Source: an uncultured Clostridia bacterium
Lineage (GTDB): Bacteria > Bacillota > Clostridia > Christensenellales > Borkfalkiaceae
Direction: 5' to 3'
Assembly: GCA_945834965.1 (NCBI GenBank)
Contig: CAMAHZ010000068.1
Span: forward strand, 1 to 6,978
Length of the DNA stretch: 6,978 nt
Part shown: positions 1 to 6,779 of the stretch, one piece after another
How the letters are laid out: every line of letters begins with the position of its first letter
Numbering within the stretch: the stretch's first letter is position 1
Made by a program: the position numbers and the translations under genes
The notes under the pieces: model-generated
Database searches by the model: none
Told to the model about the DNA's origin: nothing
Seen by the model: the letters and a program-made list of their open reading frames with translations, nothing else

Positions 1-1289
1 GCCTTAACGTACCCTTCCATTGACGCAAGCGCCCTTTCGGAGAGAAGTCTGTATCTAAGCTTTTTATCTCTCGGCGGATTTTCGATTGCAGGCAACACGC
101 CGTAGTTGGCGTTCATGGGCTGAAAATTTTCGTTTGCTCCGCTTATATGTGCCGACAAAGCGCCGCAAACCGTATCAAGCGGCGGAATAATCGCCTTTTT
201 ATTATCCAACTTGCGCGCCATATGCACGGCGGCTAAAAGTCCGCTTGCCGCACTCTCTACGTAGCCTTCCACGCCCGTAATCTGCCCGGCAAAATAGGTA
301 AGGGGCGAATTTTTGCAGGAAAAATCTGCGTTTAAAATTTCGGGGGAATTTAAATAGGTGTTCCTGTGCATAACGCCGTAGCGCAAGAATTCCGCATTCT
401 TCAAGGCGGGAATGAGCGAGAAAACTCGCTTTTGCTCGCCGAACTTTAAGTTGGTCTGGCACCCGACGAGATTATACATATCCCCGTTTAAATTTTCCTT
501 TCTAAGCTGCAAAACGGCGTAAAAGCGGTTGCCGTCCTTATCCCAAAGCCCAACGGGCTTAAAAGGACCGAACCTGAGCGTTTCCGCACCCCTTGCCGCC
601 ATAACTTCCACGGGCATACAGCCTTCAAAAATCTCTCTCTTTTCAAAGGAATGCAAGGTCGCCCTTTGGGCGCCTAACAGCTCGGTGACGAAATTTAAAT
701 ACTCATCCTTATTCATAGGGCAGTTTAAATAGTCGTCGCCGCCCTTGCCGTACCTGTCGCCGAAAAAGGCGAAATTCATATCCACGCTCTCTTTTGATAC
801 TATGGGCGCAGACGCGTCGTAAAAGTGCAAACTGCCGCCAAAGCGGGATATTATATCGCTTGCCAACGCCTGACAGGTCAAGGGGCCGGTAGCTATTATG
901 CACGGCTCTTCGGGAAGGGTTTTAATCTCTTCGCAAATGCAGGTTATATTCTCTTCCGACTTTATCGCTTGAGTTATATACGATGCAAACTTATCCCTAT
1001 CCACCGCAAGCGCACCGCCTGCAGGAATTTTTGCGTACTCCGCCGCCTGCATAGTAATAGAGCCTATAAGGCGCATCTCCTGCTTTAAAAGTCCGCACGC
1101 GTTGGAATAGGCGTCCGCCCCCTTTAGAGAGTTAGAGCAGACGAGCTCGCCAAAGTCTGTATTTGAATGGGCGGGCGTAAAGCCGTTGGGTTTGATATCG
1201 TACAGCTCTACCTTAAAGCCCTTTCGGGATAGATAGTAAGCCGCTTCGCACCCTGCAAGCCCTGCGCCTATAACCTTAATCGTCTTCAT
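1..1289 (-). CDS. trmFO: TrmFO, methylenetetrahydrofolate--tRNA (uracil-5-)-methyltransferase, 3'-truncated by window edge
   Basis: TrmFO (formerly Gid) uses 5,10-methylenetetrahydrofolate as carbon donor and FADH2 as reductant to make m5U at position 54 of the tRNA T-loop in the cytoplasm. My own reading of the minus strand from ATG at 1289 gives 429 uninterrupted codons to the left edge. The N-terminus has the FAD dinucleotide-binding fold (VIGAGLAGCEAA, residues 6-17). C51 in ELVCSNSLKG and C224 in FEGCMPVE match the two functionally important cysteines of the Bacillus subtilis enzyme (C53, C226). GQITGVEGYVESAASG lies in the C-terminal part, as is typical of the family. The last residues seen (RALASMEGYVK) align with the extreme end of known TrmFO proteins of about 435 residues, so only a few codons are missing. 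The start is fixed by the FAD strand; it lies inside topA (14-base overlap) with a weak AAGAAG Shine-Dalgarno, suggesting translational coupling. The frame is intact. Confidence 0.97.
   Translation of the reverse strand, partial: MKTIKVIGAGLAGCEAAYYLSRKGFKVELYDIKPNGFTPAHSNTDFGELVCSNSLKGADAYSNACGLLKQEMRLIGSITMQAAEYAKIPAGGALAVDRDKFASYITQAIKSEENITCICEEIKTLPEEPCIIATGPLTCQALASDIISRFGGSLHFYDASAPIVSKESVDMNFAFFGDRYGKGGDDYLNCPMNKDEYLNFVTELLGAQRATLHSFEKREIFEGCMPVEVMAARGAETLRFGPFKPVGLWDKDGNRFYAVLQLRKENLNGDMYNLVGCQTNLKFGEQKRVFSLIPALKNAEFLRYGVMHRNTYLNSPEILNADFSCKNSPLTYFAGQITGVEGYVESAASGLLAAVHMARKLDNKKAIIPPLDTVCGALSAHISGANENFQPMNANYGVLPAIENPPRDKKLRYRLLSERALASMEGYVK
1276..1289 (-). other. 14-base topA/trmFO coding overlap
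   Basis: The final TopA codons (EDD and stop TAA) are read in one frame while trmFO starts at ATG (1287-1289) in another. The trmFO ribosome binding site (AAGAAG, about 1290-1295) therefore also encodes part of the TopA acidic tail. Ribosomes finishing topA pass over the trmFO start, an arrangement that usually goes with coupled translation. The overlap is directly visible; the coupling is inferred. Confidence 0.85.
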
Positions 1290-3606
1290 CTTCTTGGGGT
1301 GCGGGAGTGGAATAGTCACAGTTTTTATCCGAGCACTTAATCTCTTTGCCGCGGCGGACTAAGAACTTGCCGCACTTAGGGCATTTATCGCCCGTGGGGA
1401 TATCCCAACTTAAGAATTTGCAGGTAGGGTAGCCCGTGCAGCCGTAGTATATCTTGCCGTTCTTGCTCTTCATTCTTCTCATCGGCTTGCCGCAGTCGGG
1501 GCATTTACCTTCGGTCTTTTCACCTTCTCTCGCCTTGCCGTCGGGCTTTATCAAAGGCTGTTTAGCCTGACACTTTCCACACTCTAAATATGCGCCGTAC
1601 TTGCCCTTTTTAACGAACATAAAGCTGCCGCAGTCAGGGCACTTTTCTTCCGAAATCTTTACGTCGATGGGCAAAATCAAAGAACATTCGGGGTAGTTGG
1701 GGCAAGCTAAGAATTTGCCGAACTTACCGCTTTTAACAATCATATTCGCACCGCACTTAGGGCAGCGCACGTCGGAAATTTCAATCTCGCTCTCGCTTAC
1801 TATGTTAGAGCATTTGGGATAATTTGAGCACGCAAGGTACTTGCCGTACTTACCTATCCTTCTAATCATAGGGCTACCGCACTTTTCGCAAACTTGGTCG
1901 GTGAGCTCGTCGCCGTCGCAAGCGGCGGTCTTTAAATTTTCCGCAAACGAAGGGTAGAAATCGCTTATAATCTTGTGCCAATCTACGCCGCCGTCTTCGA
2001 TTTTATCAAGCTCTTCTTCCATTTTAGCGGTAAAGCCGACGTCCATAATATCTTTAAAGTACTGCACGAGCAAATCGGTAATTTTATACGCAATCTCGGT
2101 GGGTACCATATACTTGCCGTCCTTTTCGACGTAGCGGCGCTTGGTCAGAACCGAAATAATCGACGCATAAGTAGAAGGTCTGCCTATGCCCTTTTCGTCC
2201 ATAGCCTTAACGAGCGACGCGTCCGTGTACCTTAACGGGGGACGGGTGAACTTCTGCTCTTTTACGAGCTGTTCAAGGTTGAGCTTTTCGCCCTGCTTTA
2301 ACGGGGGTAAAAGCTTTGAAACTTCTTCTTCGTCTTCACCCTTGGCAACCGCCTGTTGATAAGCCGCGGTAAAGCCTGCAAACTGCAACGCCTTGCCGCT
2401 CGCCTTAAAGGTGTAGCCTGCGCTCTCCGCTTCTATCTGCATAGAGTTGTACTGCGCTTCCGCCATCTGCGACGCAACGAAACGGTCGTAGACGAGCTTG
2501 TAGATATTGTAGTGCTTTTTATCCAAAGACGCTTTAACGCTTGCAGGGGTGACTTCTAAGTTGATAGGGCGAATAGCTTCGTGCGCGTCCTGCGCGCCCT
2601 TTTTGGTTGCGTAGTAGTTGGGCTTTGCGGGGGCGTACTCTTCGCCGTAGTTCTTCTTAATAAACTCAAGCGCACTCTGCTGAGCTTCGGTTGCGATACG
2701 GGTTGAGTCCGTTCTGATATAGGTGATGAGCGCAATGTGGTCGCCGCCGACGTCCATACCTTCGTACAAGTGCTGAGCAATCAGCATAGTTTCGGGCGAC
2801 GACATACCGAATTTTATAGATGCGTCCTGTTGCAAAGACGAAGTGGTAAAGGGCGCAGGCGCATGCTGTTTGGTCACGCCGCTTTTGACCTTTGTAACCG
2901 TAAAGCTGCCGCCCCTTATCGCCTTTTCGGCTTCTTCCGCCATATCTAAAGTAATCTGCTTACCTGCCTTTTTCAATTGATAAGTAGCTTTAAAGGGCGC
3001 ATACTCCTTAGGCAAATCGCGCAAGGTTGCAGAGAAGGCGTAGTACTCTTCGGGCTTAAACGCCGTAATTTCCCTTTCCCTGTCCACGATTAGTCGAAGG
3101 GCAACCGACTGCACTCGCCCTGCCGAAAGCCCGTCCTGAATGCGGTTGTTTAAAAGGGGCGAAAGCTTATAGCCCACGAGTCTGTCCAAAACCCTTCTCG
3201 CCTGTTGAGCGTCTACTAAATTGTAGTCAATCTTTCTCGGCTTTTCTAAAGCCGCCGCAACGGCTTTGGGCGAAATTTCGTTAAACTCCACCCTGTTTAG
3301 CCCGTCGGGGTCTAAGCCTAAAACGGTCTGCAAGTGCCAACTGATTGCTTCGCCTTCACGGTCGGGGTCGGTTGCAAGGTATACTTTGCCTGCCTTTTTC
3401 GCTTCGGCAGAAAGGCGCTTGATTATATCCTTTTTGCTGGGCGTTATCTCGTAATGCGGTTCAAAATTTTCGGTTATTTTAATACCCAAAGTCTTTTCGG
3501 GCAAATCCCTTACGTGCCCCGTGGACGCGTCTACTTTATACTTGCCCTTTAAATACTTGGTAATGGTCTTTGCCTTGGAAGGCGATTCTACTATGATTAA
3601 ATCCAT
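1276..3606 (-). CDS. topA: DNA topoisomerase I (type IA), five zinc-ribbon tail
   Basis: Relaxes negatively supercoiled DNA by nicking one strand through a 5'-phosphotyrosine and passing the other strand; Mg2+ dependent. The protein is 776 residues. It starts with the Toprim domain: E7 in VESPSKAK and the D80-P-D82-R-E84 triad. The catalytic tyrosine is Y296 in ITYIRTDSTR. Other family hallmarks are LSAGRVQSVALRL (residues 160-172), APFTTSSLQQDA (251-262), AQDAHEAIRP (338-347) and KGIGRPSTYASI (472-483). The C-terminus carries five successive four-cysteine units between residues 573 and 763, followed by a short acidic tail (QEDEDD). At 776 residues it is longer than the roughly 690-residue B. 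subtilis TopA, and the zinc-ribbon tail accounts for much of that. A Shine-Dalgarno AAGGAAG (3616-3622) lies 9 bases before the ATG, in the 19-base gap after dprA. The stop codon lies inside trmFO. The reverse enzyme, reverse gyrase, is excluded because no helicase domain is present. Confidence 0.99.
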   Translation of the reverse strand: MDLIIVESPSKAKTITKYLKGKYKVDASTGHVRDLPEKTLGIKITENFEPHYEITPSKKDIIKRLSAEAKKAGKVYLATDPDREGEAISWHLQTVLGLDPDGLNRVEFNEISPKAVAAALEKPRKIDYNLVDAQQARRVLDRLVGYKLSPLLNNRIQDGLSAGRVQSVALRLIVDREREITAFKPEEYYAFSATLRDLPKEYAPFKATYQLKKAGKQITLDMAEEAEKAIRGGSFTVTKVKSGVTKQHAPAPFTTSSLQQDASIKFGMSSPETMLIAQHLYEGMDVGGDHIALITYIRTDSTRIATEAQQSALEFIKKNYGEEYAPAKPNYYATKKGAQDAHEAIRPINLEVTPASVKASLDKKHYNIYKLVYDRFVASQMAEAQYNSMQIEAESAGYTFKASGKALQFAGFTAAYQQAVAKGEDEEEVSKLLPPLKQGEKLNLEQLVKEQKFTRPPLRYTDASLVKAMDEKGIGRPSTYASIISVLTKRRYVEKDGKYMVPTEIAYKITDLLVQYFKDIMDVGFTAKMEEELDKIEDGGVDWHKIISDFYPSFAENLKTAACDGDELTDQVCEKCGSPMIRRIGKYGKYLACSNYPKCSNIVSESEIEISDVRCPKCGANMIVKSGKFGKFLACPNYPECSLILPIDVKISEEKCPDCGSFMFVKKGKYGAYLECGKCQAKQPLIKPDGKAREGEKTEGKCPDCGKPMRRMKSKNGKIYYGCTGYPTCKFLSWDIPTGDKCPKCGKFLVRRGKEIKCSDKNCDYSTPAPQEDEDD
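1318..1890 (-). repeat. Five Cys4 zinc-ribbon units in the 3' part of topA
   Basis: Within TopA, cysteines fall in five CxxC...C groups: 573/576/593/599, 615/618/635/641, 656/659/676/679, 702/705/723/729 and 742/745/758/763. Units 1, 2 and 4 share the pattern CxxCG, basic stretch, G-K-x-G or N-G-K, then a CxxYPxC-like closure; unit 3 closes with CGKC and unit 5 with CSDKNC. These are protein-level repeats in the topoisomerase C-terminal zinc-ribbon family (zf-C4_Topoisom) that bind single-stranded DNA and, in E. coli, RNA polymerase. DNA-level identity between units is only partial, so this is old duplication rather than an unstable tandem repeat. Confidence 0.9.
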
Positions 3607-3615
3607 AATGCTTTA

Positions 3616-3622
3616 CTTCCTT
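3616..3622 (-). promoter_or_regulatory. Shine-Dalgarno site of topA
   Basis: AAGGAAG on the minus strand, 9 bases upstream of the topA ATG (3604-3606), lying wholly in the 19-base dprA-topA gap. It supports this start, which also places the invariant glutamate of the Toprim motif (VESPSKAK) at residue 7, as expected. There is no room for a separate promoter or terminator here, so topA is likely read from the same transcript as dprA. Confidence 0.75.
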
Positions 3623-3625
3623 ATT

Positions 3626-4693
3626 TTACAATGCGGAATACTTATTTCCACCCGTCCTTACTATAAGCCCCTTTATCTCGAGCATAGCGCAGACGGCGTT
3701 TACTTCAAATAGCTGTTTGCCGATTTTTTCGGCTATTGTTTCAAGGTGCGTCTCCCCTTCTTCCTTTAAAAGGGTAAGCACTATCCTTTCGTCCTTATCA
3801 AGGCTTTGCGCCGCTTCCGCCTTACCTTCGTACCCGAAAACCGAAAAGATATCGTTTGCGCAGTCGCAAAGGTACGCCCCGTTCTTTATTAGATTATTGC
3901 ACCCTTCGCCCGAAGTTATGCCGGGGCTGTAGGGGAATGCAAATACTTCCCTTGAATAGTCTGCCGCGTACGACGCCGTGTTCAAAGCGCCGCTCTTTTC
4001 CGCCGCAGAGACGACTAACACGCCTTTACATAAACCTGCGATTATGCGGTTGCGCAGAAAATAGGTGTACTTCCTTGCAGGCTGACCGAACGGAAATTCG
4101 GATATGGTCAACCCCTTTTCTTCGACTTCCCTTAATACCTTTACGTTGGTGGAGCAGTTTGAATCGTGTCCGCCCGGTAAAACGCAGACGACGTTGCCGC
4201 TATCTAACGCGCCGTATGCGGCGGCGCTGTCCGCCCCGTCCGCAACGCCCGTCACTATTACGAATTTTTCCGAAAGCTCCCTGCTAATTTTTTTACACTC
4301 TTCGTAAGCAGCCGCTATCGTCTTGCGTGAGCCGACTATTGCAAAAAGCTCGCCTTCAAGCAGTTTAAGGTTGCCCCTTGCGTACAAAACCAAGGGCGGC
4401 GTAGGCGTATTTTTTAACAGCTCGGGATAGTTCGTGCTTTTATAGGTTACGCACACAATCCCCCTTTTGTCAAGCTCTTGCAACAACTTTTTACGGTAAG
4501 TTTCGTCCGAAAATGTGGCAAGCGTCTTGTTAAAAGCGCTCTCTCCTAACGCCTTTTGCAGCGCCTTAGCGTACCTTTCACGGTCGAAATTTTCCGCATT
4601 TTGCGAAGCAAGCAACAACTTTTTATTCGTGTAATTCAACCCGTTTAAGCTGTCTGCGACGATTAAGTCGACTTCCTTTTTTGTGTAAATCAT
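3626..4693 (-). CDS. dprA: DNA-processing protein DprA/Smf, divergent
   Basis: DprA binds incoming single-stranded DNA in the cytoplasm and loads RecA on it during natural transformation. It is also widespread in bacteria not known to be competent. The protein is 355 residues. An N-terminal helical region (about 1-100, SAM-like in the family) is followed by the Rossmann-fold core: VGSRK (120-124), VTGVADGAD (147-155), PGG (173-175), SEFPFG (198-203), RNRIIAG (214-220), SGALNTA (235-241) and NLIKNGA (267-273). The last 60 residues resemble the winged-helix DprA tail (DERIVLTLL... LIVRTGGNKY). Several normally conserved positions differ: GLARGID is GVADGAD, the following AH is AA, the YP before the conserved N is missing, and AVPG is AFPY. 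Core glycines and RNR remain, so it is probably a folded but divergent member. Its ATG overlaps the yifB stop as ATGA, with AAAGAGAG just upstream serving as ribosome site. It leads into topA, as in many Bacillota. Confidence 0.93.
   Translation of the reverse strand: MIYTKKEVDLIVADSLNGLNYTNKKLLLASQNAENFDRERYAKALQKALGESAFNKTLATFSDETYRKKLLQELDKRGIVCVTYKSTNYPELLKNTPTPPLVLYARGNLKLLEGELFAIVGSRKTIAAAYEECKKISRELSEKFVIVTGVADGADSAAAYGALDSGNVVCVLPGGHDSNCSTNVKVLREVEEKGLTISEFPFGQPARKYTYFLRNRIIAGLCKGVLVVSAAEKSGALNTASYAADYSREVFAFPYSPGITSGEGCNNLIKNGAYLCDCANDIFSVFGYEGKAEAAQSLDKDERIVLTLLKEEGETHLETIAEKIGKQLFEVNAVCAMLEIKGLIVRTGGNKYSAL
4690..4693 (-). other. yifB/dprA ATGA stop-start overlap
   Basis: The four bases ATGA hold both the dprA start (ATG) and the yifB stop (TGA). 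The last yifB codons (AAA GAG AGA) supply the purine-rich ribosome site of dprA. This is a classical arrangement for translational coupling, tying production of the AAA+ motor to that of the ssDNA-binding protein. The overlap is seen; the coupling is inferred. Confidence 0.85.
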
Positions 4694-6222
4694 CTCTCTT
4701 TAGTACTGTCGAAATTCCTGTACGACGTAGCTTCCAAAACGTGCTTGGGCATAATCTTTTCGGATAAATCCAAGTCGGCAATAGTCCTTGCCACCTTTAT
4801 TATCCTTGAACGAGCCCTTGCCGAGAGCGACAGCCTTTCAAACGCCGAACGAAGGATTTTTTCGCTGTCGGGGGAAAGGGCGCAGAACGCCTTTATCTGC
4901 TTTTCGCCCATATCTGCGTTTACGGTTATACCGTCTTCGCCCATAAAGCGTTCACGCTGAATAGCCCTTGCGCGCTCCACACGCTTTTTAACGAGTGCGC
5001 TGCACTCTTCTTCCCTGTCGGACGCAAGCTCTTCATACTTGACCGAGTCGACTTCCACCTGCAAATCAATCCTATCAAGTAGCGGACCTGAAATCTTAGC
5101 CCTGTACCTTCTTATCTGCATAGGCGTGCAGGTGCAATGCCTTTCCGCCGAGCCTAAATTTCCGCACGGGCAGGGGTTCATACTCGCACACAGTATAAAG
5201 TCGGCAGGGAAGGTTATCGCGCCGCCCACTCTCGTTACGGTTATCTTGCCGTCTTCTAAGGGCTGCCTTAACGCTTCCAACGCCGAGCGGGAGTATTCGG
5301 GCAGTTCGTCTAAAAACAGTACGCCCCTGTGCGCTTTGGAGATTTCGCCTGCCCTTATCTTGTTAGTGCCGCCGCCGCATAGAGACACGGTGGTCGCCGT
5401 ATGGTGGGGCGTGCGGAAGGGGCGCAGAGCCATAATGCCGTCTTCGTTAAGCTCGCCCGAAACGGATAGGATATTCGTCACTTCCAACGCTTCGTCAAAG
5501 GTCATATCGGGCATAATGGTGGGAATACACCTTGCAAGCATAGTCTTACCCGTTCCCGGGGGACCTGACAAAAGGATATTATGTCCGCCTGCAACGGCAA
5601 TCTCAAGCGCCCTTTTCGCCACCGCCTGACCGCGCACGTACTTTAAATCGCAATCGTAATTTGAACGGCTTTTTGCCGCTTCGAAACTGCGCATTTCAAG
5701 CGGCTTGAAATTTTCTATACCCGATAAGAGAGCGTACGTATCCCTTAGCGATTTAAGCGCATAGACTTCTATTCCTTCTATATAGCTCGCTTCGTTGGCG
5801 TTGCCGAATGGTACGATAAACTTTTTAAAGCCCTTGCCCTTAGCCGCAATGATTATGGGGAGTATTCCCGTTACGGGGCGGAGAGCGCCGTCGAGCGCAA
5901 GCTCGCCCAAAAGCACCGTGCCTTCCACGTCGGCATCAAGTTGTCCGCTTGCAATAAGCAGGGATACGGCGATGGGCAAATCGTACTGACTGCCTTCCTT
6001 TTTGATATCCGCAGGGGCGAGATTGACCGTTATTTTATTTACGGGAAAGCGCAGAGAACTGTTTTTAATGGCGGAATACACCCTTTCTCTGCTTTCCTTT
6101 ACGGCGGTATCGGGCAGACCGACAAGCTCGTACTTGACCGCACCCTTATTGATATCCGTTTCCACTTCTACGGGGACGCCTTCAAGCCCCACGAGAGCGT
6201 AGCTTGTAACCTTAGATAACAT
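4690..6222 (-). CDS. yifB: YifB family Mg-chelatase-like AAA+ ATPase (ComM homologue)
   Basis: In Gram-negative bacteria ComM is a hexameric helicase that drives branch migration during natural transformation; the Gram-positive homologues (YifB) are less studied. The 510-residue protein has a Lon-protease-like S5 fold N-terminal domain (about 1-165, with the typical EGSQYDLPIAV and LLGELALDG). The AAA+ magnesium-chelatase domain follows: Walker A GPPGTGKT (220-227), RPFRTPHHTAT (267-277), Walker B VLFLDELPEY (301-310), a CPCG...CTC cysteine pair group (C351, C353, C363, C365) probably binding zinc, and GPLLDRIDL (379-387). The C-terminal Mg_chelatase_C region ends with ARTIADLDLSEKI. The length matches the family (about 505-510). 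A Shine-Dalgarno AAGGGAAG (6227-6234) precedes the ATG. It heads the yifB-dprA-topA-trmFO set and is separated from rplS by a terminator. Despite the family name it is not a chlorophyll biosynthesis enzyme. Confidence 0.97.
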   Translation of the reverse strand: MLSKVTSYALVGLEGVPVEVETDINKGAVKYELVGLPDTAVKESRERVYSAIKNSSLRFPVNKITVNLAPADIKKEGSQYDLPIAVSLLIASGQLDADVEGTVLLGELALDGALRPVTGILPIIIAAKGKGFKKFIVPFGNANEASYIEGIEVYALKSLRDTYALLSGIENFKPLEMRSFEAAKSRSNYDCDLKYVRGQAVAKRALEIAVAGGHNILLSGPPGTGKTMLARCIPTIMPDMTFDEALEVTNILSVSGELNEDGIMALRPFRTPHHTATTVSLCGGGTNKIRAGEISKAHRGVLFLDELPEYSRSALEALRQPLEDGKITVTRVGGAITFPADFILCASMNPCPCGNLGSAERHCTCTPMQIRRYRAKISGPLLDRIDLQVEVDSVKYEELASDREEECSALVKKRVERARAIQRERFMGEDGITVNADMGEKQIKAFCALSPDSEKILRSAFERLSLSARARSRIIKVARTIADLDLSEKIMPKHVLEATSYRNFDSTKER

Positions 6223-6314
6223 CTTTCTTCCCTTATATATATTTGCAACCGACGCGGTTATTTCGCCCGTCGCCTCTATAATTTTTTGGTCAAACGAAAA
6301 AAATTGTTATAATG
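6223..6314 (-). promoter_or_regulatory. 5' region of the yifB operon with a small hairpin; promoter unclear
   Basis: Between the rplS terminator and the yifB ATG lie about 90 bases. Minus strand contents, in order: a TTGACC -35-like box with no matching -10 at normal spacing; a TATAGA -10-like box whose best -35 is only a T-run; an imperfect hairpin with arms 6250-6254 and 6268-6272 (CGACG/CGTCG plus two inner GC pairs with a bulge); a TATATATA tract; and the AAGGGAAG ribosome site at 6227-6234. The hairpin is not followed by a T-run, so it is not a terminator. A promoter for yifB is expected here because of the terminator behind it, but no convincing sigma-A pair can be chosen. Confidence 0.4.
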
Positions 6315-6344
6315 AAAAAAGCCCGCGCAATGCGAGCTTTTTTT
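6315..6344 (-). terminator. Rho-independent terminator after rplS
   Basis: On the minus strand the arm AAAAAAGCTCGC is followed by a five-base loop and the arm GCGGGCTTTTTT: twelve pairs including one G-U and six A-U, ending in a six-T run. It begins two bases after the rplS stop codon. Because the A-run and T-run flank both sides, the same hairpin ends in seven Ts on the plus strand and could stop transcription from either direction. Confidence 0.9.
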
Positions 6345-6346
6345 AA

Positions 6347-6694
6347 TTACTTTCTTACTTCTGAAATCTTAGCAGCCTTACCGGTTAAGCCCCTTAAGTA
6401 GTAGAGCTTAGCCCTTCTAACTTTACCCTTCTTAACCACTTGAATGGACGCAATCTTGGGGGAATGAAGGGGGAACGTTCTCTCTACGCCTACGCCGAAA
6501 GATAAACGGCGAACCGTAAAGCTCTCTCTTATACCACCGTGTTTTTTAGCGATTACTACGCCTTCAAAGTTCTGAATTCTTTCCTTCGTACCTTCGATAA
6601 CCTTGAAACCAACCTTAACGGTATCGCCAACGTTGAATACGGGTACGTTTTCCTTCATACCTTCTTTTTCAATTGCTTCAACCAACTTGCTCAT
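6347..6694 (-). CDS. rplS: 50S ribosomal protein L19
   Basis: L19 is a protein of the large ribosomal subunit located near the interface with the 30S subunit (bridge B8 region). The 115-residue product matches the family over its full length: [26 protein letters not shown], then [25 protein letters not shown], then [22 protein letters not shown]. The length is the normal 113-118. The start is set by a very strong Shine-Dalgarno, GGAGGA at 6701-6706, six bases before the ATG. It has its own promoter and a structured leader, and ends in its own terminator, so it appears to be a single-gene unit here; in many Bacillota it is also read from the rpsP-rimM-trmD operon, which is not visible in this window. 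Confidence 0.99.
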   Translation of the reverse strand: MSKLVEAIEKEGMKENVPVFNVGDTVKVGFKVIEGTKERIQNFEGVVIAKKHGGIRESFTVRRLSFGVGVERTFPLHSPKIASIQVVKKGKVRRAKLYYLRGLTGKAAKISEVRK

Positions 6695-6700
6695 GACTTG

Positions 6701-6706
6701 TCCTCC
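6701..6706 (-). promoter_or_regulatory. Strong Shine-Dalgarno of rplS
   Basis: GGAGGA, a near-perfect anti-16S match six bases from the ATG, stronger than those of the other genes in the window, as expected for a highly expressed ribosomal protein. Its proximity to the leader hairpin would let protein binding there hinder initiation. Confidence 0.85.
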
Positions 6707-6715
6707 ATTTACTAA

Positions 6716-6747
6716 GTATTCTTGCTTTTTTTCTCGCAGCGGAATAC
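6716..6747 (-). ncRNA. Candidate L19 leader hairpin upstream of rplS
   Basis: In the rplS 5' UTR the minus strand folds as GUAUUC (6742-6747) pairing with GAAUAC (6716-6721), an asymmetric internal loop (CGC against A), then UGC (6736-6738) pairing with GCA (6723-6725) around an A-rich loop. The hairpin stops nine bases before the GGAGGA ribosome site. Bacillota carry an L19 leader (Rfam family L19_leader) in exactly this position, thought to bind L19 and repress its own synthesis. Position, size and a stem interrupted by an internal loop fit that family. I cannot score it against the covariance model, so identity is likely but not proven. Confidence 0.6.
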
Positions 6748-6779
6748 CCGAAGTCTATTATTTTTTTAATTGCTTAACT

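Noticed and set aside
202..462. Minus-strand frame of 86 codons at the left end
   Set aside because: It is an alternative frame within trmFO, which reads uninterrupted through the region with conserved residues.
2556..2780. Minus-strand frame of 74 codons inside topA
   Set aside because: Ser/Thr/Arg-rich out-of-frame reading of topA with no ribosome site; TopA motifs are continuous through it in the correct frame.
3856..4287. Plus-strand open frame of 143 codons antisense to dprA
   Set aside because: The product is Arg/Pro/Leu/Cys-rich low-complexity sequence typical of shadow frames, and dprA on the other strand carries clear family motifs.
5039..5629. Plus-strand open frame of 196 codons antisense to yifB
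   Set aside because: It lies fully over the Walker A/B region of yifB, its product is Ser/Pro/Leu-rich with no recognisable domain, and it is a by-product of codon bias in the true gene.
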